A DNA stretch of 64,000 nt from assembly GCF_900114495.1 (NCBI RefSeq), contig NZ_FOZI01000005.1, positions 186,001-250,000 of the forward strand, in the 5' to 3' direction. The notes beneath the pieces are model-generated. The model saw only the letters and a list, made by a program, of their open reading frames with translations. It did not search any database and was not told where the DNA came from. How positions within the stretch are numbered: the first letter of the stretch is position 1; every line of letters begins with the position of its first letter. This DNA comes from Dyella sp. OK004 (lineage in GTDB: Bacteria; Pseudomonadota; Gammaproteobacteria; Xanthomonadales; Rhodanobacteraceae). Both the position numbers and the translations under genes were made by a program. Shown here in pieces: positions 55,981 to 64,000 of the stretch.

Positions 55981-56478
55981 TCAAGCCGCCGCCTTCTGCA
56001 ACACATTCAAATCAATCTTCTTCATCTGCATCAGCGCCGCCATGGCCTTCTGTGCCTTGGCCTGATCCGGCTGGCTCAGCAGTTCGATCATCTGGTCCGG
56101 CACGATTTGCCAGGACAGGCCGTAGCGGTCTTTCAGCCAGCCGCATTGCTGCGCCTTTTCGTCGCCACCGGCGGAGAGCAGCTTCCAGAAATGATCCACT
56201 TCGTCCTGCGAACGGCAGTGCACGACCAGCGACACGGCCTCGTTGAACTTGAAGTGCGGGCCGCCGTTGAGTGCGGTGAAGTCCTGTCCGTCGAGCTGGA
56301 AGCCCACCGTCATAGCTGTGCCTTCAGGCTGGCCTGAAGCCTGGGCGGCCTCTTTGCTGTAACGCGTGGTAGCGGTGATCTTGGAGTTCTCAAATACAGA
56401 GACGTAGAACTTCGCGGCTTCCTCGGCCTGGCCGTTGAACCACAGGAAGGGGGTAATGCGCTGGAATCGGGTGCTCAT
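55981..56478 (-). CDS. VOC-superfamily protein, PhnB-like
   Basis: 165 residues; GAGGAAAC precedes ATG 56478. PhnB/glyoxalase-fold markers: ITPFLWFNGQAEEAAKFYVSVF, VGFQLDGQDFTALNGGPHFKF, SLVVHCRSQDEVDHFW and CGWLKDRYGLSWQIVP. The family (often annotated as 3-demethylubiquinone methyltransferase-like) has no settled reaction. It is not part of the glycan island and has its own Shine-Dalgarno. Confidence 0.88.
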   Translation of the reverse strand: MSTRFQRITPFLWFNGQAEEAAKFYVSVFENSKITATTRYSKEAAQASGQPEGTAMTVGFQLDGQDFTALNGGPHFKFNEAVSLVVHCRSQDEVDHFWKLLSAGGDEKAQQCGWLKDRYGLSWQIVPDQMIELLSQPDQAKAQKAMAALMQMKKIDLNVLQKAAA

Positions 56479-56654
56479 CGGTGTTTCCTCGCTGTGTCAG
56501 GAATCTAGGGACAGAGCGTCGGGCCGATGCGATGGCAGGGCGAACGGCGCTCTTGTCGATGCGACGAATGGGGTTGGCCGGTTTCGACAAGGTACGAAGC
56601 GGCAAGGTCCGAGCTTGTCAGGGCCATTGCCCTGAGGGTGTGAAGGGCGGGTGG

Positions 56655-56683
56655 AAGGGCGATGCCGTCACGGCATCGCCCTT
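56655..56683 (-). terminator. Hairpin downstream of exbD
   Basis: AAGGGCGATGCCG (56655-56667) and CGGCATCGCCCTT (56671-56683) form a 13-bp perfect stem with a 3-base loop. It lies 5 bases beyond the exbD stop on the minus strand. Only a very short T stretch follows, so strength is uncertain. Confidence 0.65.
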
Positions 56684-56688
56684 GGAGC

Positions 56689-57090
56689 TCAATGGCTTGC
56701 GGCGAAATCGATACGCGACAGGCCCTGCGCCTTGGCTTCGCTCAGCACGTGGGCCACCGCCTGATAGGCGGCGCCGTCGGCGGCATCGATGCTCAGGCGC
56801 GGCTGCAAGTTTTGTTGCGCCGCGATAGCCAGCTGGGTTTTCAGCTGCGGCTCGTCCACCGGGATGTCGTTCCAGTACAGCGCGCCATCTGCGTGGATGG
56901 TGAGGCGAACGGTGTCGGCCTGATCCACGATGGTCTTGTGGCTGCCCTGAGGCAGGTCGATCCGGGTCTTATGCGTGATTACCGGCGCCGTGATCATGAA
57001 GATGATCAACAGCACCAGCAGTACATCCACCAGCGGGGTGACATTGATATTCGAGATGGCACTGCTTTCGACACGTGCAGAGAAAGCCAT
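56689..57090 (-). CDS. exbD: ExbD/TolR-family proton-channel protein, orphan
   Basis: 133 residues; AGGAGG upstream of ATG 57090. One membrane segment (about 21-41, VDVLLVLLIIFMITAPV) starting with the conserved Asp22 that carries protons, then a periplasmic domain ending in LSEAKAQGLSRIDF. ExbD pairs with ExbB and TonB to energise outer-membrane receptors. No exbB, tonB or tolQ is in the window, so its partner is elsewhere. It could support the two receptors here but is not linked by operon. Confidence 0.88.
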   Translation of the reverse strand: MAFSARVESSAISNINVTPLVDVLLVLLIIFMITAPVITHKTRIDLPQGSHKTIVDQADTVRLTIHADGALYWNDIPVDEPQLKTQLAIAAQQNLQPRLSIDAADGAAYQAVAHVLSEAKAQGLSRIDFAASH

Positions 57091-57266
57091 GGTTCTTCCT
57101 CCTGGGCGAACGCAACGATGTGGACAACGGGGAATGCCGCGGCCATAGGGGGATGCAGCGGCGGCTTCAGCTTACTCCCGGATTTGCGGGATTTGCCACG
57201 ACGGCTTGAACCATCGGGACATTGGCCAGTCAGAACCCGGATAGGCAAGTTGATGAGGGCAGTGCA

Positions 57267-58091
57267 GTGAAAAATCGGCAATCTTCGTTTGGCATGTGGG
57301 TAGTGGCGGTGATCGTGCTAGCGGCGGCGATCGCGGCGGGTGTGTTTATCTGGCGCAAAGGCCTGCAAGGTACGGATCAGGCAGCGGCGCCTGCAGCGAG
57401 TACGACAGCGGCTGCTCCCGCCGCAGCTTCGTCAGCGCCGGTAGTCCGGCATCCGATAGACGAAGCCGCGCCCGCATCGCCATCTACGGCGCCGCTGCCC
57501 GCGCTGGAAGGCAGTGATGACACCGTCGCGAACGCACTCGCTCAACTAGGCGGCGATGGACTGGCCGGGTTGCTGCTGCGCGAGCAGATCATCCCGCGCA
57601 TCGTGGCAACGGTGGATGCCCTGCCGCGCCAGGGTGTGGCGACACGCATCCTGCCGTTGCATACGCCGCAGGGTGCGTTCGCAGTGAATCAGGAAGACGG
57701 GCGCTTCACGTTGGCGCAGCGCAATGCGGAGCGCTACGCGCCGTATATGCATGTGGTCGAGCAGGTGGATGCGAGCAAGGCGGTGGCCTGGTACGTGCGC
57801 TATTACCCGCTGTTTCAGCAGGCGTATCGCGACCTCGGTTATCCGCGTGGGTACTTCAATGACCGACTGGTCGCGGCCATCGACAACATGTTGATGGCGC
57901 CGCAGGTGAGCGGACCGATCGAGCTGGTGCGCCCCGACGTCTACTACCGCTATGCCGATCCTTCGCTGCAATCGCTGTCGGCCGGGCAGAAGCTGCTGCT
58001 GCGCATGGGGCCGGAAAACGCCGCGAAGCTGAAGGCCAAGTTGCGCGAGATCCGCGCGGCGCTGGTCAGTCACGCACCTGCGCATGGCTGA
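57267..58091 (+). CDS. DUF3014 inner-membrane protein
   Basis: 274 residues from GTG 57267, with GAGGGC about 5 bases upstream; a TTG at 57222 lies further up without such a site. One membrane segment (about 8-28), then an Ala/Pro/Ser-rich linker to about residue 80 and the DUF3014 domain (LLREQIIPRIVATVDALPR, YAPYMHVVEQVDASKAVAWYVRYYPLFQQAYRDLG split as recognisable YAPYMHVVEQVD and VRYYPLFQQAYRDLGYP, then LLLRMGPENAAKLKAKL). The family is widespread in proteobacteria with no assigned function. Confidence 0.85.
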   Translation: MKNRQSSFGMWVVAVIVLAAAIAAGVFIWRKGLQGTDQAAAPAASTTAAAPAAASSAPVVRHPIDEAAPASPSTAPLPALEGSDDTVANALAQLGGDGLAGLLLREQIIPRIVATVDALPRQGVATRILPLHTPQGAFAVNQEDGRFTLAQRNAERYAPYMHVVEQVDASKAVAWYVRYYPLFQQAYRDLGYPRGYFNDRLVAAIDNMLMAPQVSGPIELVRPDVYYRYADPSLQSLSAGQKLLLRMGPENAAKLKAKLREIRAALVSHAPAHG

Positions 58092-58111
58092 ACCATCATG
58101 GATGATTTGCC

Positions 58112-58158
58112 TTGACTCTGCCATATATGAAGGTAAACTTTGTAGTTAGACTTCATAT
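58112..58158 (+). promoter_or_regulatory. Promoter and palindromic operator of the MarR gene
   Basis: TTGACT (58112-58117) and TAAACT (58134-58139) have a 16-base spacer and could be -35 and -10. ATATGAAG (58125-58132) and CTTCATAT (58151-58158) are perfect 8-bp inverted arms overlapping that promoter and ending 12 bases before the start. Autorepression by the encoded MarR protein is likely. Confidence 0.65.
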
Positions 58159-58170
58159 TTGGCGAGGCTC

Positions 58171-58626
58171 ATGGCGAGCAGACAACCAGCGGGAATCGGG
58201 ACAGCGCGCTTGTCTGTCGCAGCGGCGGACTTGCGTATAGCGATCGGCAAGCTGAGACGGCGGCTGCGCGATGAGGTGAGCCTGGGCGACCTGACCTGGT
58301 CGCAGGTCGCCGTGCTCGGCCATCTGGAGCGCGACGGACCTGCGACGGTGACCGCGCTCGCACAGGTCGAAGGCGTGCGACCGCAATCGATGGGCGCCAC
58401 GATCGGCGCGCTGGAGGCGGCCGGTATGGTGAGCGGCGCGTCGCATCCTACCGACGGACGACAGACCCTGTGGTCGCTCACGCAGCGTTGCCGCGATCTG
58501 GTCAAGGTCAGCCGTGCGGCGCGCGAGGACTGGCTGCTGCGCACCATCCGCGCGCAACTGACGCCGGAGGAACAGGATGTGCTGGCGAAGGCTGCGCCTT
58601 TGCTCAAGCGTATCGCCGAGGCCTAA
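58171..58626 (+). CDS. MarR-family transcriptional regulator
   Basis: 151 residues from ATG 58171 (GAGG 6 bases upstream); TTG 58159 falls on the operator and is less likely. Winged-helix features: LTWSQVAVLGHLERDGPATVTALAQ, GVRPQSMGATIGALEAAGMV as recognition helix, and SHPTDGRQTLWSLT as wing, with helical dimer ends. MarR proteins are released from DNA by small aromatic or oxidising ligands. The two genes downstream (isochorismatase fold and an exporter) may be its targets. Confidence 0.9.
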   Translation: MASRQPAGIGTARLSVAAADLRIAIGKLRRRLRDEVSLGDLTWSQVAVLGHLERDGPATVTALAQVEGVRPQSMGATIGALEAAGMVSGASHPTDGRQTLWSLTQRCRDLVKVSRAAREDWLLRTIRAQLTPEEQDVLAKAAPLLKRIAEA

Positions 58627-58721
58627 CCGGATTTATCGAACCATCAAGCATCCATTGCTGTTCGGAGCATCGTGCCGCGCAGCCGGATGTCACTCATCCA
58701 TTTCTACAGAGAACCCACATC

Positions 58722-59285
58722 GTGGCTATCACTACGCTAGACCCGAAAACTGCCCTGATCGTCATCGATCTGCAGAAAGGCATCGTCGCTGTTCCCACCA
58801 TGCATCCGGCCAGCGACGTGGTAAAACACGCCAGCGAACTGGCCGCCAGTTTTCGCCAGCATGGTTTGCCGGTGGTATTAGTCAATGTCACCGGCGGGGC
58901 GCCGGGTCGTGTGGAACAGCGTGGCATGAGTGGTGAACTGCCCGCCGATTGGGCCGAGCTTGTGCCCGAATTGAATCGGCAGCCGCAGGACCACACGGTG
59001 ACCAAGCGCACCTGGGGTGCTTTCAGCCACACCGACCTCGACGCCTATCTGAAGGCACAAGGCATCACGCAAGTGGTGATTGCCGGCATTTCCACCAGCA
59101 TCGGTGTCGAGTCGACTGCGCGACAGGCGCATGAGCATGGCTTCCATGTCACGCTCGCTCTCGATGCCATCACCGACAGACATGTGGATGCCCATCTCAA
59201 CAGCGTAACGCGCATCTTCCCGCGGCTGGGTGAAACTGGCACGACGAAGGAAATTCTCGATTGCCTCGACGGCACCCGCGCGTGA
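58722..59285 (+). CDS. Isochorismatase-family protein lacking the catalytic cysteine
   Basis: 187 residues from GTG 58722; the long open frame running back into the MarR gene is not used. Fold markers: ALIVIDLQKGI with Asp16, VTKRTWGAF with Lys95, and GISTSIGVESTARQA, where the position normally held by the nucleophilic Cys is Gly128. Amidase-type members (nicotinamidase, N-carbamoylsarcosine amidase) need that Cys, whereas isochorismatase proper hydrolyses an enol ether and can work without it. The substrate is unknown. It lies 95 bases behind the MarR gene and 40 bases before an MFS exporter. Confidence 0.85.
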   Translation: MAITTLDPKTALIVIDLQKGIVAVPTMHPASDVVKHASELAASFRQHGLPVVLVNVTGGAPGRVEQRGMSGELPADWAELVPELNRQPQDHTVTKRTWGAFSHTDLDAYLKAQGITQVVIAGISTSIGVESTARQAHEHGFHVTLALDAITDRHVDAHLNSVTRIFPRLGETGTTKEILDCLDGTRA

Positions 59286-59325
59286 ATACGGTAATGATGA
59301 AGCGCGGAGATGGGCAGGCAATGCG

Positions 59326-60624
59326 ATGAGCGGCATGTTCCGCTCGCTGCGCAATTACAACTACCGCGTATGGGCGAGCGGGGCGATCGTGTCCAATGTG
59401 GGTACGTGGATGCAGCGCACCGCGCAGGACTGGCTGGTGCTGACCCAGCTCACGCGCCATAACGCGACCGCGGTGGGCGTGGTGATGGCGCTGCAGTTCG
59501 GCCCGCAGGTGCTGTTGCTGCCGCTGACCGGTTTCGCGGCCGATCATTTCGACCGGCGCAAGTTGCTGTTCGCCACGCAGGCGACCATGGGTGTGCTGGC
59601 TCTGGGCCTGGGCGCGCTCACCATCGCCGGCGTGGTGCAGCTGTGGCATGTGTACGTGTTTGCGCTGCTGCTCGGCTGCGTGGCCGCGTTTGATGCGCCC
59701 GCGCGACAGACGTTCGTGGCGGAGCTGGTGGACGAAGCTGACCTGTCGAATGCGGTCGCGCTGAATTCCACCTCGTTCAATGCCGGGCGGATGATCGGCC
59801 CGGCCATCGCTGGTGTGCTGATCGCCGCGATAGGCACCGGCTGGGTATTCCTGATCAATGCGGTGTCGTTCGCGGCGGTGATCGCGTCGCTATGCCTGCT
59901 GCGTCGTGACGCCCTGCACGCTGGACTGCGGGGATTGCAAGCGCGCGGAAGCCTGCTCGAAGGTTTCCGTTATGTGTGGCAACGGCCGGATCTGAAAGCG
60001 CTGCTTTTCATGCTGTTCCTGATTGGCACCTTCGGGCTCAACTTCCCGATCTTCATTTCCACTATGTCGGTCAGCGTGTTTCATGCAGGAGCGGATCAAT
60101 ACGGCCTGCTGAGCTCGATCATGGCGCTGGGATCGGTAGCTGGTGCGCTGCTCGCCGCCGGGCGCGCGCGGCCCAGCATCGCGGTGTTGCTGGCCGGGGC
60201 AGGGGCCTTTGGCGTTGGTGTGGCATTGGCTGCAGTGATGCCGAGCTTTTTACCCTTTGGCATCGCGCTCATTCTTGTCGGCGCCTGTGCACAAACCTTC
60301 ACCACCAGCACGAACAGCCTGGTGCAGTTATCCACCGCGCCTGCGATGCGCGGCCGGGTGGTCGCCATCCTGCTCGCCGTCGCACTGGGCGGCACGCCGA
60401 TCGGGGCGCCGCTGGTGGGCTGGGTGGCCGATACATTCGGGCCGCGCTGGGCGCTGGGTGTCGGTGCGGCATCCGGTTTTGCCGCCATGCTGGTCGGGGT
60501 GCGTTATCTGGTCAGGTACCATGGCCTGCGCGTCGGTATCGGTAGCGGACATCTGCGTGTCGACTTCGATCGTCGGATGCCTGCGCCGGAGGTGCCTATC
60601 GATGCACCTCGTCAGCAGGCTTGA
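59326..60624 (+). CDS. MFS exporter, EntS/MFS_3 type
   Basis: 432 residues from ATG 59326, with GGCAGG about 7 bases upstream; the open frame starts earlier inside the previous gene. Around twelve membrane segments. Motifs of the EntS-like group: FRSLRNYNYRVWASGAIVSNVGTWMQ taken as RNYNYRVWASG and SNVGTWMQRTAQDWLVL, FAADHFDRRKLL, DAPARQTFVAELV and NSTSFNAGRMIGPAIAG. Members export siderophores or drugs. Probably co-transcribed with the isochorismatase-fold gene. Confidence 0.88.
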   Translation: MSGMFRSLRNYNYRVWASGAIVSNVGTWMQRTAQDWLVLTQLTRHNATAVGVVMALQFGPQVLLLPLTGFAADHFDRRKLLFATQATMGVLALGLGALTIAGVVQLWHVYVFALLLGCVAAFDAPARQTFVAELVDEADLSNAVALNSTSFNAGRMIGPAIAGVLIAAIGTGWVFLINAVSFAAVIASLCLLRRDALHAGLRGLQARGSLLEGFRYVWQRPDLKALLFMLFLIGTFGLNFPIFISTMSVSVFHAGADQYGLLSSIMALGSVAGALLAAGRARPSIAVLLAGAGAFGVGVALAAVMPSFLPFGIALILVGACAQTFTTSTNSLVQLSTAPAMRGRVVAILLAVALGGTPIGAPLVGWVADTFGPRWALGVGAASGFAAMLVGVRYLVRYHGLRVGIGSGHLRVDFDRRMPAPEVPIDAPRQQA

Positions 60625-60757
60625 ATTGTCATACTCATTAGTTTAATAATTAACCTCTCCCGCTGAAGCCCCGATGCCCCCGGCATCCGACGGATGCTTC
60701 GGCCGAGCCGGGCGCAAGGCCCGCGTTTCGTATTCCGCGATTTAAGGACATTCACTC

Positions 60758-61969
60758 ATGACATCCCGGCTTCTAGGGGCGGCGTTGATTCTTGGTCTGC
60801 TGTCGGCGATCGGGCCGTTCGCGATCGACATGTATCTGCCCGCACTGCCCACCATCAAAGAAAGCCTGCACACCGACGTGGACACGGTGCAGATGAGCCT
60901 GATGGTGTTCTTTATCTCGCTTGGCATCGGCCAGCTGATCTACGGCCCGCTGTCCGACATGGTGGGGCGCAAGCCGCCAATCTATTTCGGCCTGGTGATC
61001 TTCGCGCTGGGCAGCGTGGGCTGCGCGATGGCGCCGGACATCCACACCCTGATCGTGTTCCGTTTCATCCAGGGTCTGGGCGCGTGTGCCGGCATGGTGG
61101 TGCCGCGTGCGATCGTGCGCGACATGCATACCGGTCATGACGCCGCGCGCCTGATGTCGCTGCTGATGCTGGTGTTCAGCGTGTCGCCGATCCTTGCGCC
61201 GCTCACTGGCAGTCTGGTGATTCGCCTGGCGAGCTGGCGCGGGATTTTCTGGACGGTGACGGGTGCGGCGGTATTGGGCCTGATCCTGGCGTTTACGGCG
61301 TTGAAGGAAACGCGCCCGCGCGAGCAGCGCGTGGACAGCAATCTGCGCTCGGCGGTGCAGGCCTACATCACTTTGCTCAAGGATCGTCATTACCTGGGAC
61401 TGGTGCTGATCTGTTCGTTCGGCGTGGCGAGCTTCTTCGCGTATCTGGCCAACTCGTCCTTCGTGTTGATCAACCACTACGGTTTGACGCCGACGCTTTA
61501 CAGCTTCGCGTTCTCCATCAATGCGGTGGCCTTTATCGGCGCGGCGCAATTCACCGGCAAGCTGGGTGCGCGCTTTGGCCTGGCGCGTCTGGTGCGTACG
61601 GCGGTGGTGGGCTATGCGGTCGTGATGTTGGTGTTGCTGGGGCTGAATCTGGCTGGCGTGGACAATCTTGGCGTGCTGATGGCCTTGTTGTTTGTTGGCT
61701 ACGGTTTTCTCGGCTTGGTGATTCCGAGTTCGGCGGTGTTGGCGCTGGAGGATCACGGCAAGATTGCCGGTACGGCGTCGGCGCTGTTGGGCACGATGCA
61801 GTTTGTTACCGGGGCTTGTGTGGTCGGTGTGATCGGCCGCTTTCTCAATGGGACGGCGTTGCCGATGGTGGCGGGGATTGCCGGGTGTTCGGTGGTGGCG
61901 TTGGGGTTGGCTCAGGTGACGTTGCGGCATCGGCGGTATGTGGTGGTGGAGTCGGCGGCGGCCGACTGA
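60758..61969 (+). CDS. MFS drug exporter, Bcr/CflA family
   Basis: 403 residues; AAGGA 9 bases before ATG. Twelve membrane segments. Bcr/CflA signatures: GPFAIDMYLPALPTI in TM1, FFISLGIGQLIYGPLSDMVGRKP, FRFIQGLGACAGMVVPRAIVRD and SPILAPLTGSLV. The family pumps bicyclomycin, chloramphenicol or related compounds with proton antiport. A 133-base gap with GC-rich inverted segments separates it from the previous exporter. Confidence 0.92.
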   Translation: MTSRLLGAALILGLLSAIGPFAIDMYLPALPTIKESLHTDVDTVQMSLMVFFISLGIGQLIYGPLSDMVGRKPPIYFGLVIFALGSVGCAMAPDIHTLIVFRFIQGLGACAGMVVPRAIVRDMHTGHDAARLMSLLMLVFSVSPILAPLTGSLVIRLASWRGIFWTVTGAAVLGLILAFTALKETRPREQRVDSNLRSAVQAYITLLKDRHYLGLVLICSFGVASFFAYLANSSFVLINHYGLTPTLYSFAFSINAVAFIGAAQFTGKLGARFGLARLVRTAVVGYAVVMLVLLGLNLAGVDNLGVLMALLFVGYGFLGLVIPSSAVLALEDHGKIAGTASALLGTMQFVTGACVVGVIGRFLNGTALPMVAGIAGCSVVALGLAQVTLRHRRYVVVESAAAD

Positions 61970-61977
61970 CGTCTTGT

Positions 61978-62336
61978 CTCCCTCTCCCTCCGGGAGAGGG
62001 AGGGTGAGGGTTCGGCCCTTGCAATATCCCTTCCTACTTCGTCATCCCTGCGTAGGCAGGGATCCAGTAGTGGTGCGCTTCGGTTGTCGCGTCTGCGTGC
62101 TCTGGCTCGCCTGCCGCGGGCTTCCGAACCGCTGCCGCGGTCCGAGTCACTTTCTCTTTGCTGGCCCAAAGAGAAATGGCCTGAGAGCAGGCGGTGTGCT
62201 CTGTAGCTGCGCTTTTTCCAGTGTCAGACGTCGGGATAGTTTTCTTCGGGGCTGGATCGTCTGGCCTTTACCGCTCCGAGCTTTTGCTCCCTCCCCTGCA
62301 AGCAGGGGAGGGTTGGGGAGGGGTGTGGGTGCTCGG
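61978..62336 (-). repeat. Long composite intergenic repeat, copy D (inverted)
   Basis: Fills most of the 426-base stretch 61970-62395. In reverse orientation it matches copy A from the CTCCCCTGC palindrome (about 62287-62309) to the REP-like unit (about 62040-62068). One TTTCTCTTTG arm has been lost: only 62167-62176 pairs with 62151-62160 around a 6-base loop, as if 15 bases between the direct copies had been deleted. A CTCTCCC-TCCGGGAGAGGG unit is attached at 61983-62010. Confidence 0.85.
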
Positions 62337-62395
62337 TTCAACCTGGCTAATTCACGCGTTTTGATTCGTCCACGCGAGCGGCAATCCACGCCGTC

Positions 62396-62893
62396 TCACG
62401 TCAACACCGTCCGCGCATGAAACGGCAGCATCGTCGCTCCGGTGCCGGCAACGGCTGGTTCGGCGCGTTCGAGTTTGTCTCTGTTGGCGTCGATGACGAC
62501 GAGGATGTGGCCGGCGTCGAGTTCGCTTTTGAATTTGCGGTGGATGACGTCGGGGACTTCGGTTCCGATGAGGGCGCCGGTCCAGCAGCCGACGGCGGCG
62601 CCGGCGAGGGTGATGGCGCCGGCGCCGGCGAGTGTTACGCCCAGCGGCGGTATGGCGGCGGCGACGAGACCGAGCAGCAGGCCACTGCCGCCACCGCAGG
62701 CGACACCGCGGAGGGCGGAGGGGGCGAAGTCGGTGCGGCCGGTGAGGAGGTGGTCGGGGATGCGTTCGAGTTCGATGTCGTCGCGCGCGACCAGCGAGAT
62801 GTCGTAGTCGTCAACGCCTGCATCGCGTGCCGCCTGCATGGCGGCGCGTGCGCCGTCGAGATCGTTGGTGCTGAAGATGCAACGGGTTTTCAT
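62396..62893 (-). CDS. Hypothetical protein with glycine-rich hydrophobic hairpin
   Basis: 165 residues; GGGAG 7 bases before ATG 62893. Residues 1-50 look like a small alpha/beta domain (CIFSTNDLDGARAAMQAAR, DISLVAR), a central Gly/Ala-rich stretch (about 62-115) could form two close membrane or membrane-associated helices, and the end returns to a beta-strand HILVVIDAN. Similar layouts occur in stress-associated DUF1269-like proteins. Function unknown. The plus-strand frame across it codes a very acidic, low-complexity product and is rejected. Confidence 0.75.
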   Translation of the reverse strand: MKTRCIFSTNDLDGARAAMQAARDAGVDDYDISLVARDDIELERIPDHLLTGRTDFAPSALRGVACGGGSGLLLGLVAAAIPPLGVTLAGAGAITLAGAAVGCWTGALIGTEVPDVIHRKFKSELDAGHILVVIDANRDKLERAEPAVAGTGATMLPFHARTVLT

Positions 62894-63119
62894 GGCGGAC
62901 TCCCACCGTTTCCGGCGTGGCGCGCCTCGCGTGTGACCGCGCCGTTCGGTGCGGCCGGCGGGCGGGGGTTACGGGAATATCATTTTCCTGTGGTTGTAAC
63001 GGGTGTGTGACCTACTTGTTAATGCTGGATACCTTCTCAAAGGTTCATTCGGCATGACGGTGTTGTGGTCAGGAAGGTAGTCTTTGCAGGGCAGACCGCC
63101 ACAAGCTATTCACTCGATC

Positions 63120-63728
63120 ATGCCCTCAAGACCCACCTTTGACGCTCAGCAACTCGACCTCCTCGGCGGCGCGCAGTCGGCGCCGGCCGAAGTCCATCGC
63201 CTGTTCTTCGCTCTGATGCCTGACGAAGTAACCCGCAACAGCCTGTCGCGCACGGCGGATGCCTTGAAGGCAGGTCACGCGGCGCTGCGCACGCGCTGGA
63301 TCGCACCGGAGCGCTATCACGCCACGGTGCATTTTCTCGGTGACCATCCGATGCTGCGCCAGGATGTGATCCAGGGGGCCAAGGCCGCCGGGGATGCGCT
63401 GGTCGCGTCGTCGTTCGACTGGTCCCTGGATCTTGCCTCGACATTTCGCGGCCGTGAACCGCCGCTCATCTTGCGCGGCTCCATCGTTCCCGACGCGCTG
63501 CAACAGCTATGGCAGAATCTGCGCGAAAAGCTGATCCGCGCCGGCCAGGGCGCGCAGATGGAGCGCACGTTTACGCCACATGTCACGCTCGGCTACAGCC
63601 GCGGCGGCATGCTGGAGCCGACGCCGATCGAGCCGGTGCCCTGGCGGGTGGAGCGGCTGGCGCTGATTCATAGCGTGGTGGGGCAAAAGGACTATGAGGT
63701 GCTGCAACGCTGGGAGTTGGCCAGATAA
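63120..63728 (+). CDS. thpR: RNA 2',3'-cyclic phosphodiesterase
   Basis: 202 residues from ATG 63120. A TTG at 63084 has a much better ribosome site (AGGAAGG at 63071-63077), so a 12-residue longer form is possible. Two HxTx motifs of the 2H phosphoesterase family: H67-A-T-V in YHATVHFLGDH and H154-V-T-L in FTPHVTLGYSRG. RLFFALMPDEV is the usual first strand. ThpR (LigT) opens 2',3'-cyclic phosphates and can reversibly join RNA ends in vitro. Confidence 0.9.
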   Translation: MPSRPTFDAQQLDLLGGAQSAPAEVHRLFFALMPDEVTRNSLSRTADALKAGHAALRTRWIAPERYHATVHFLGDHPMLRQDVIQGAKAAGDALVASSFDWSLDLASTFRGREPPLILRGSIVPDALQQLWQNLREKLIRAGQGAQMERTFTPHVTLGYSRGGMLEPTPIEPVPWRVERLALIHSVVGQKDYEVLQRWELAR

Positions 63729-63808
63729 TTGGGATGCCAAAAGTCATGCCACGCGTTGATGGGTTTGGGCGCACAATGCCGCTCCCATCACCCCCAACGG
63801 AGTCCGTC

Positions 63809-64000
63809 ATGCGTACGACCGTTCTTGCTGCGTTGATCGCCCTTGCGTTTCCCGTAGCCGTGCTGGCCCAGTCTGCCGCGCCGAGTGCGCCTTCGTCCTA
63901 CGTCACCGCCGCGGTCAGCGATCCCGCGCGCAAGGACGATGTTGCCAACGATGCGCGGCGCAAGATTGCCGATCTGATGACCTTCGCCGAAGTGAAGCCC
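63809..64000 (+). CDS. Exported methyltransferase-like protein, 5' part only
   Basis: 64 residues from ATG 63809 (CGGAG 6 bases upstream), open to the window end. Signal peptide of about 20 residues ending VLA-QS. The mature start (YVTAAVSDPARKDD, ANDARRKIADLMTFAEVKP) resembles the predicted exported SAM-dependent methyltransferases of COG4798, in which the SAM-binding motif would follow just outside the window. Function is not established. Confidence 0.65.
   Translation, partial: MRTTVLAALIALAFPVAVLAQSAAPSAPSSYVTAAVSDPARKDDVANDARRKIADLMTFAEVKP

Noticed and set aside
62417-63010. 197-residue acidic plus-strand frame
   Set aside because: Low-complexity Gly/Ala/Glu/Val product opposite a minus-strand gene with a good ribosome site.

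Overview
The window is high-GC (about 64% by eye), gene-dense DNA of a gammaproteobacterium. The TonB-dependent receptors of the Xanthomonas/Caulobacter type, the non-phosphorylating L-fucose route and the intergenic repeat families point to the Xanthomonadales, most likely Rhodanobacteraceae (Dyella, Frateuria, Luteibacter, Rhodanobacter). Genus is inference. No rRNA, tRNA, CRISPR, transposase or phage gene was seen.

Left flank (1-3.5 kb): the N-terminal part of a secreted SGNH esterase, two small hypotheticals, and a divergent metal-efflux pair (RcnR/DmeR-type repressor and DmeF transporter) around a G-tract operator.

Core (3.8-55.6 kb): about 52 kb of carbohydrate catabolism in three modules. 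(1) Xyloglucan: TonB receptor, GH74 endo-xyloglucanase, GH35 beta-galactosidase, GH3 beta-glucosidase and GH31 alpha-xylosidase, then XylR, XylA, XylB and the XylFGH importer for the released D-xylose. (2) L-fucose: an IclR regulator, FucP permease, a mutarotase and a six-gene minus-strand operon holding every step of oxidation to pyruvate and L-lactate (dehydrogenase, lactonase, dehydratase, second dehydrogenase, diketo-acid hydrolase, L-lactate dehydrogenase). (3) Plant-type N-glycan: glucokinase-family kinase, two tandem GH29 fucosidases, GH18-like enzyme, GH20 hexosaminidase, a second TonB receptor, a third GH29, GH2 beta-mannosidase, GH125 and GH92 alpha-mannosidases. Many genes overlap by ATGA/GTGA, so translational coupling is likely. 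Fucose is a product of both fucosylated xyloglucan and plant N-glycans, and its module lies between the two, so the island reads as one plant cell-wall and glycoprotein glycan system with fucose as the shared product. That integration is inference; the gene families are clear in the sequence.

Right flank (56-64 kb): a VOC-fold protein, an orphan ExbD, a DUF3014 protein, a MarR regulator with its operator, an isochorismatase-fold protein lacking the usual cysteine, two MFS exporters, an alpha/beta small protein, the RNA ligase-like phosphodiesterase ThpR and the start of an exported methyltransferase.

Intergenic DNA is unusually structured: four copies of a long composite repeat with two competing left stem arms for one right arm, REP-like inverted pairs (one splitting xylG from xylH), and a repeat that forms the apparent N-terminus of the GH74 enzyme.
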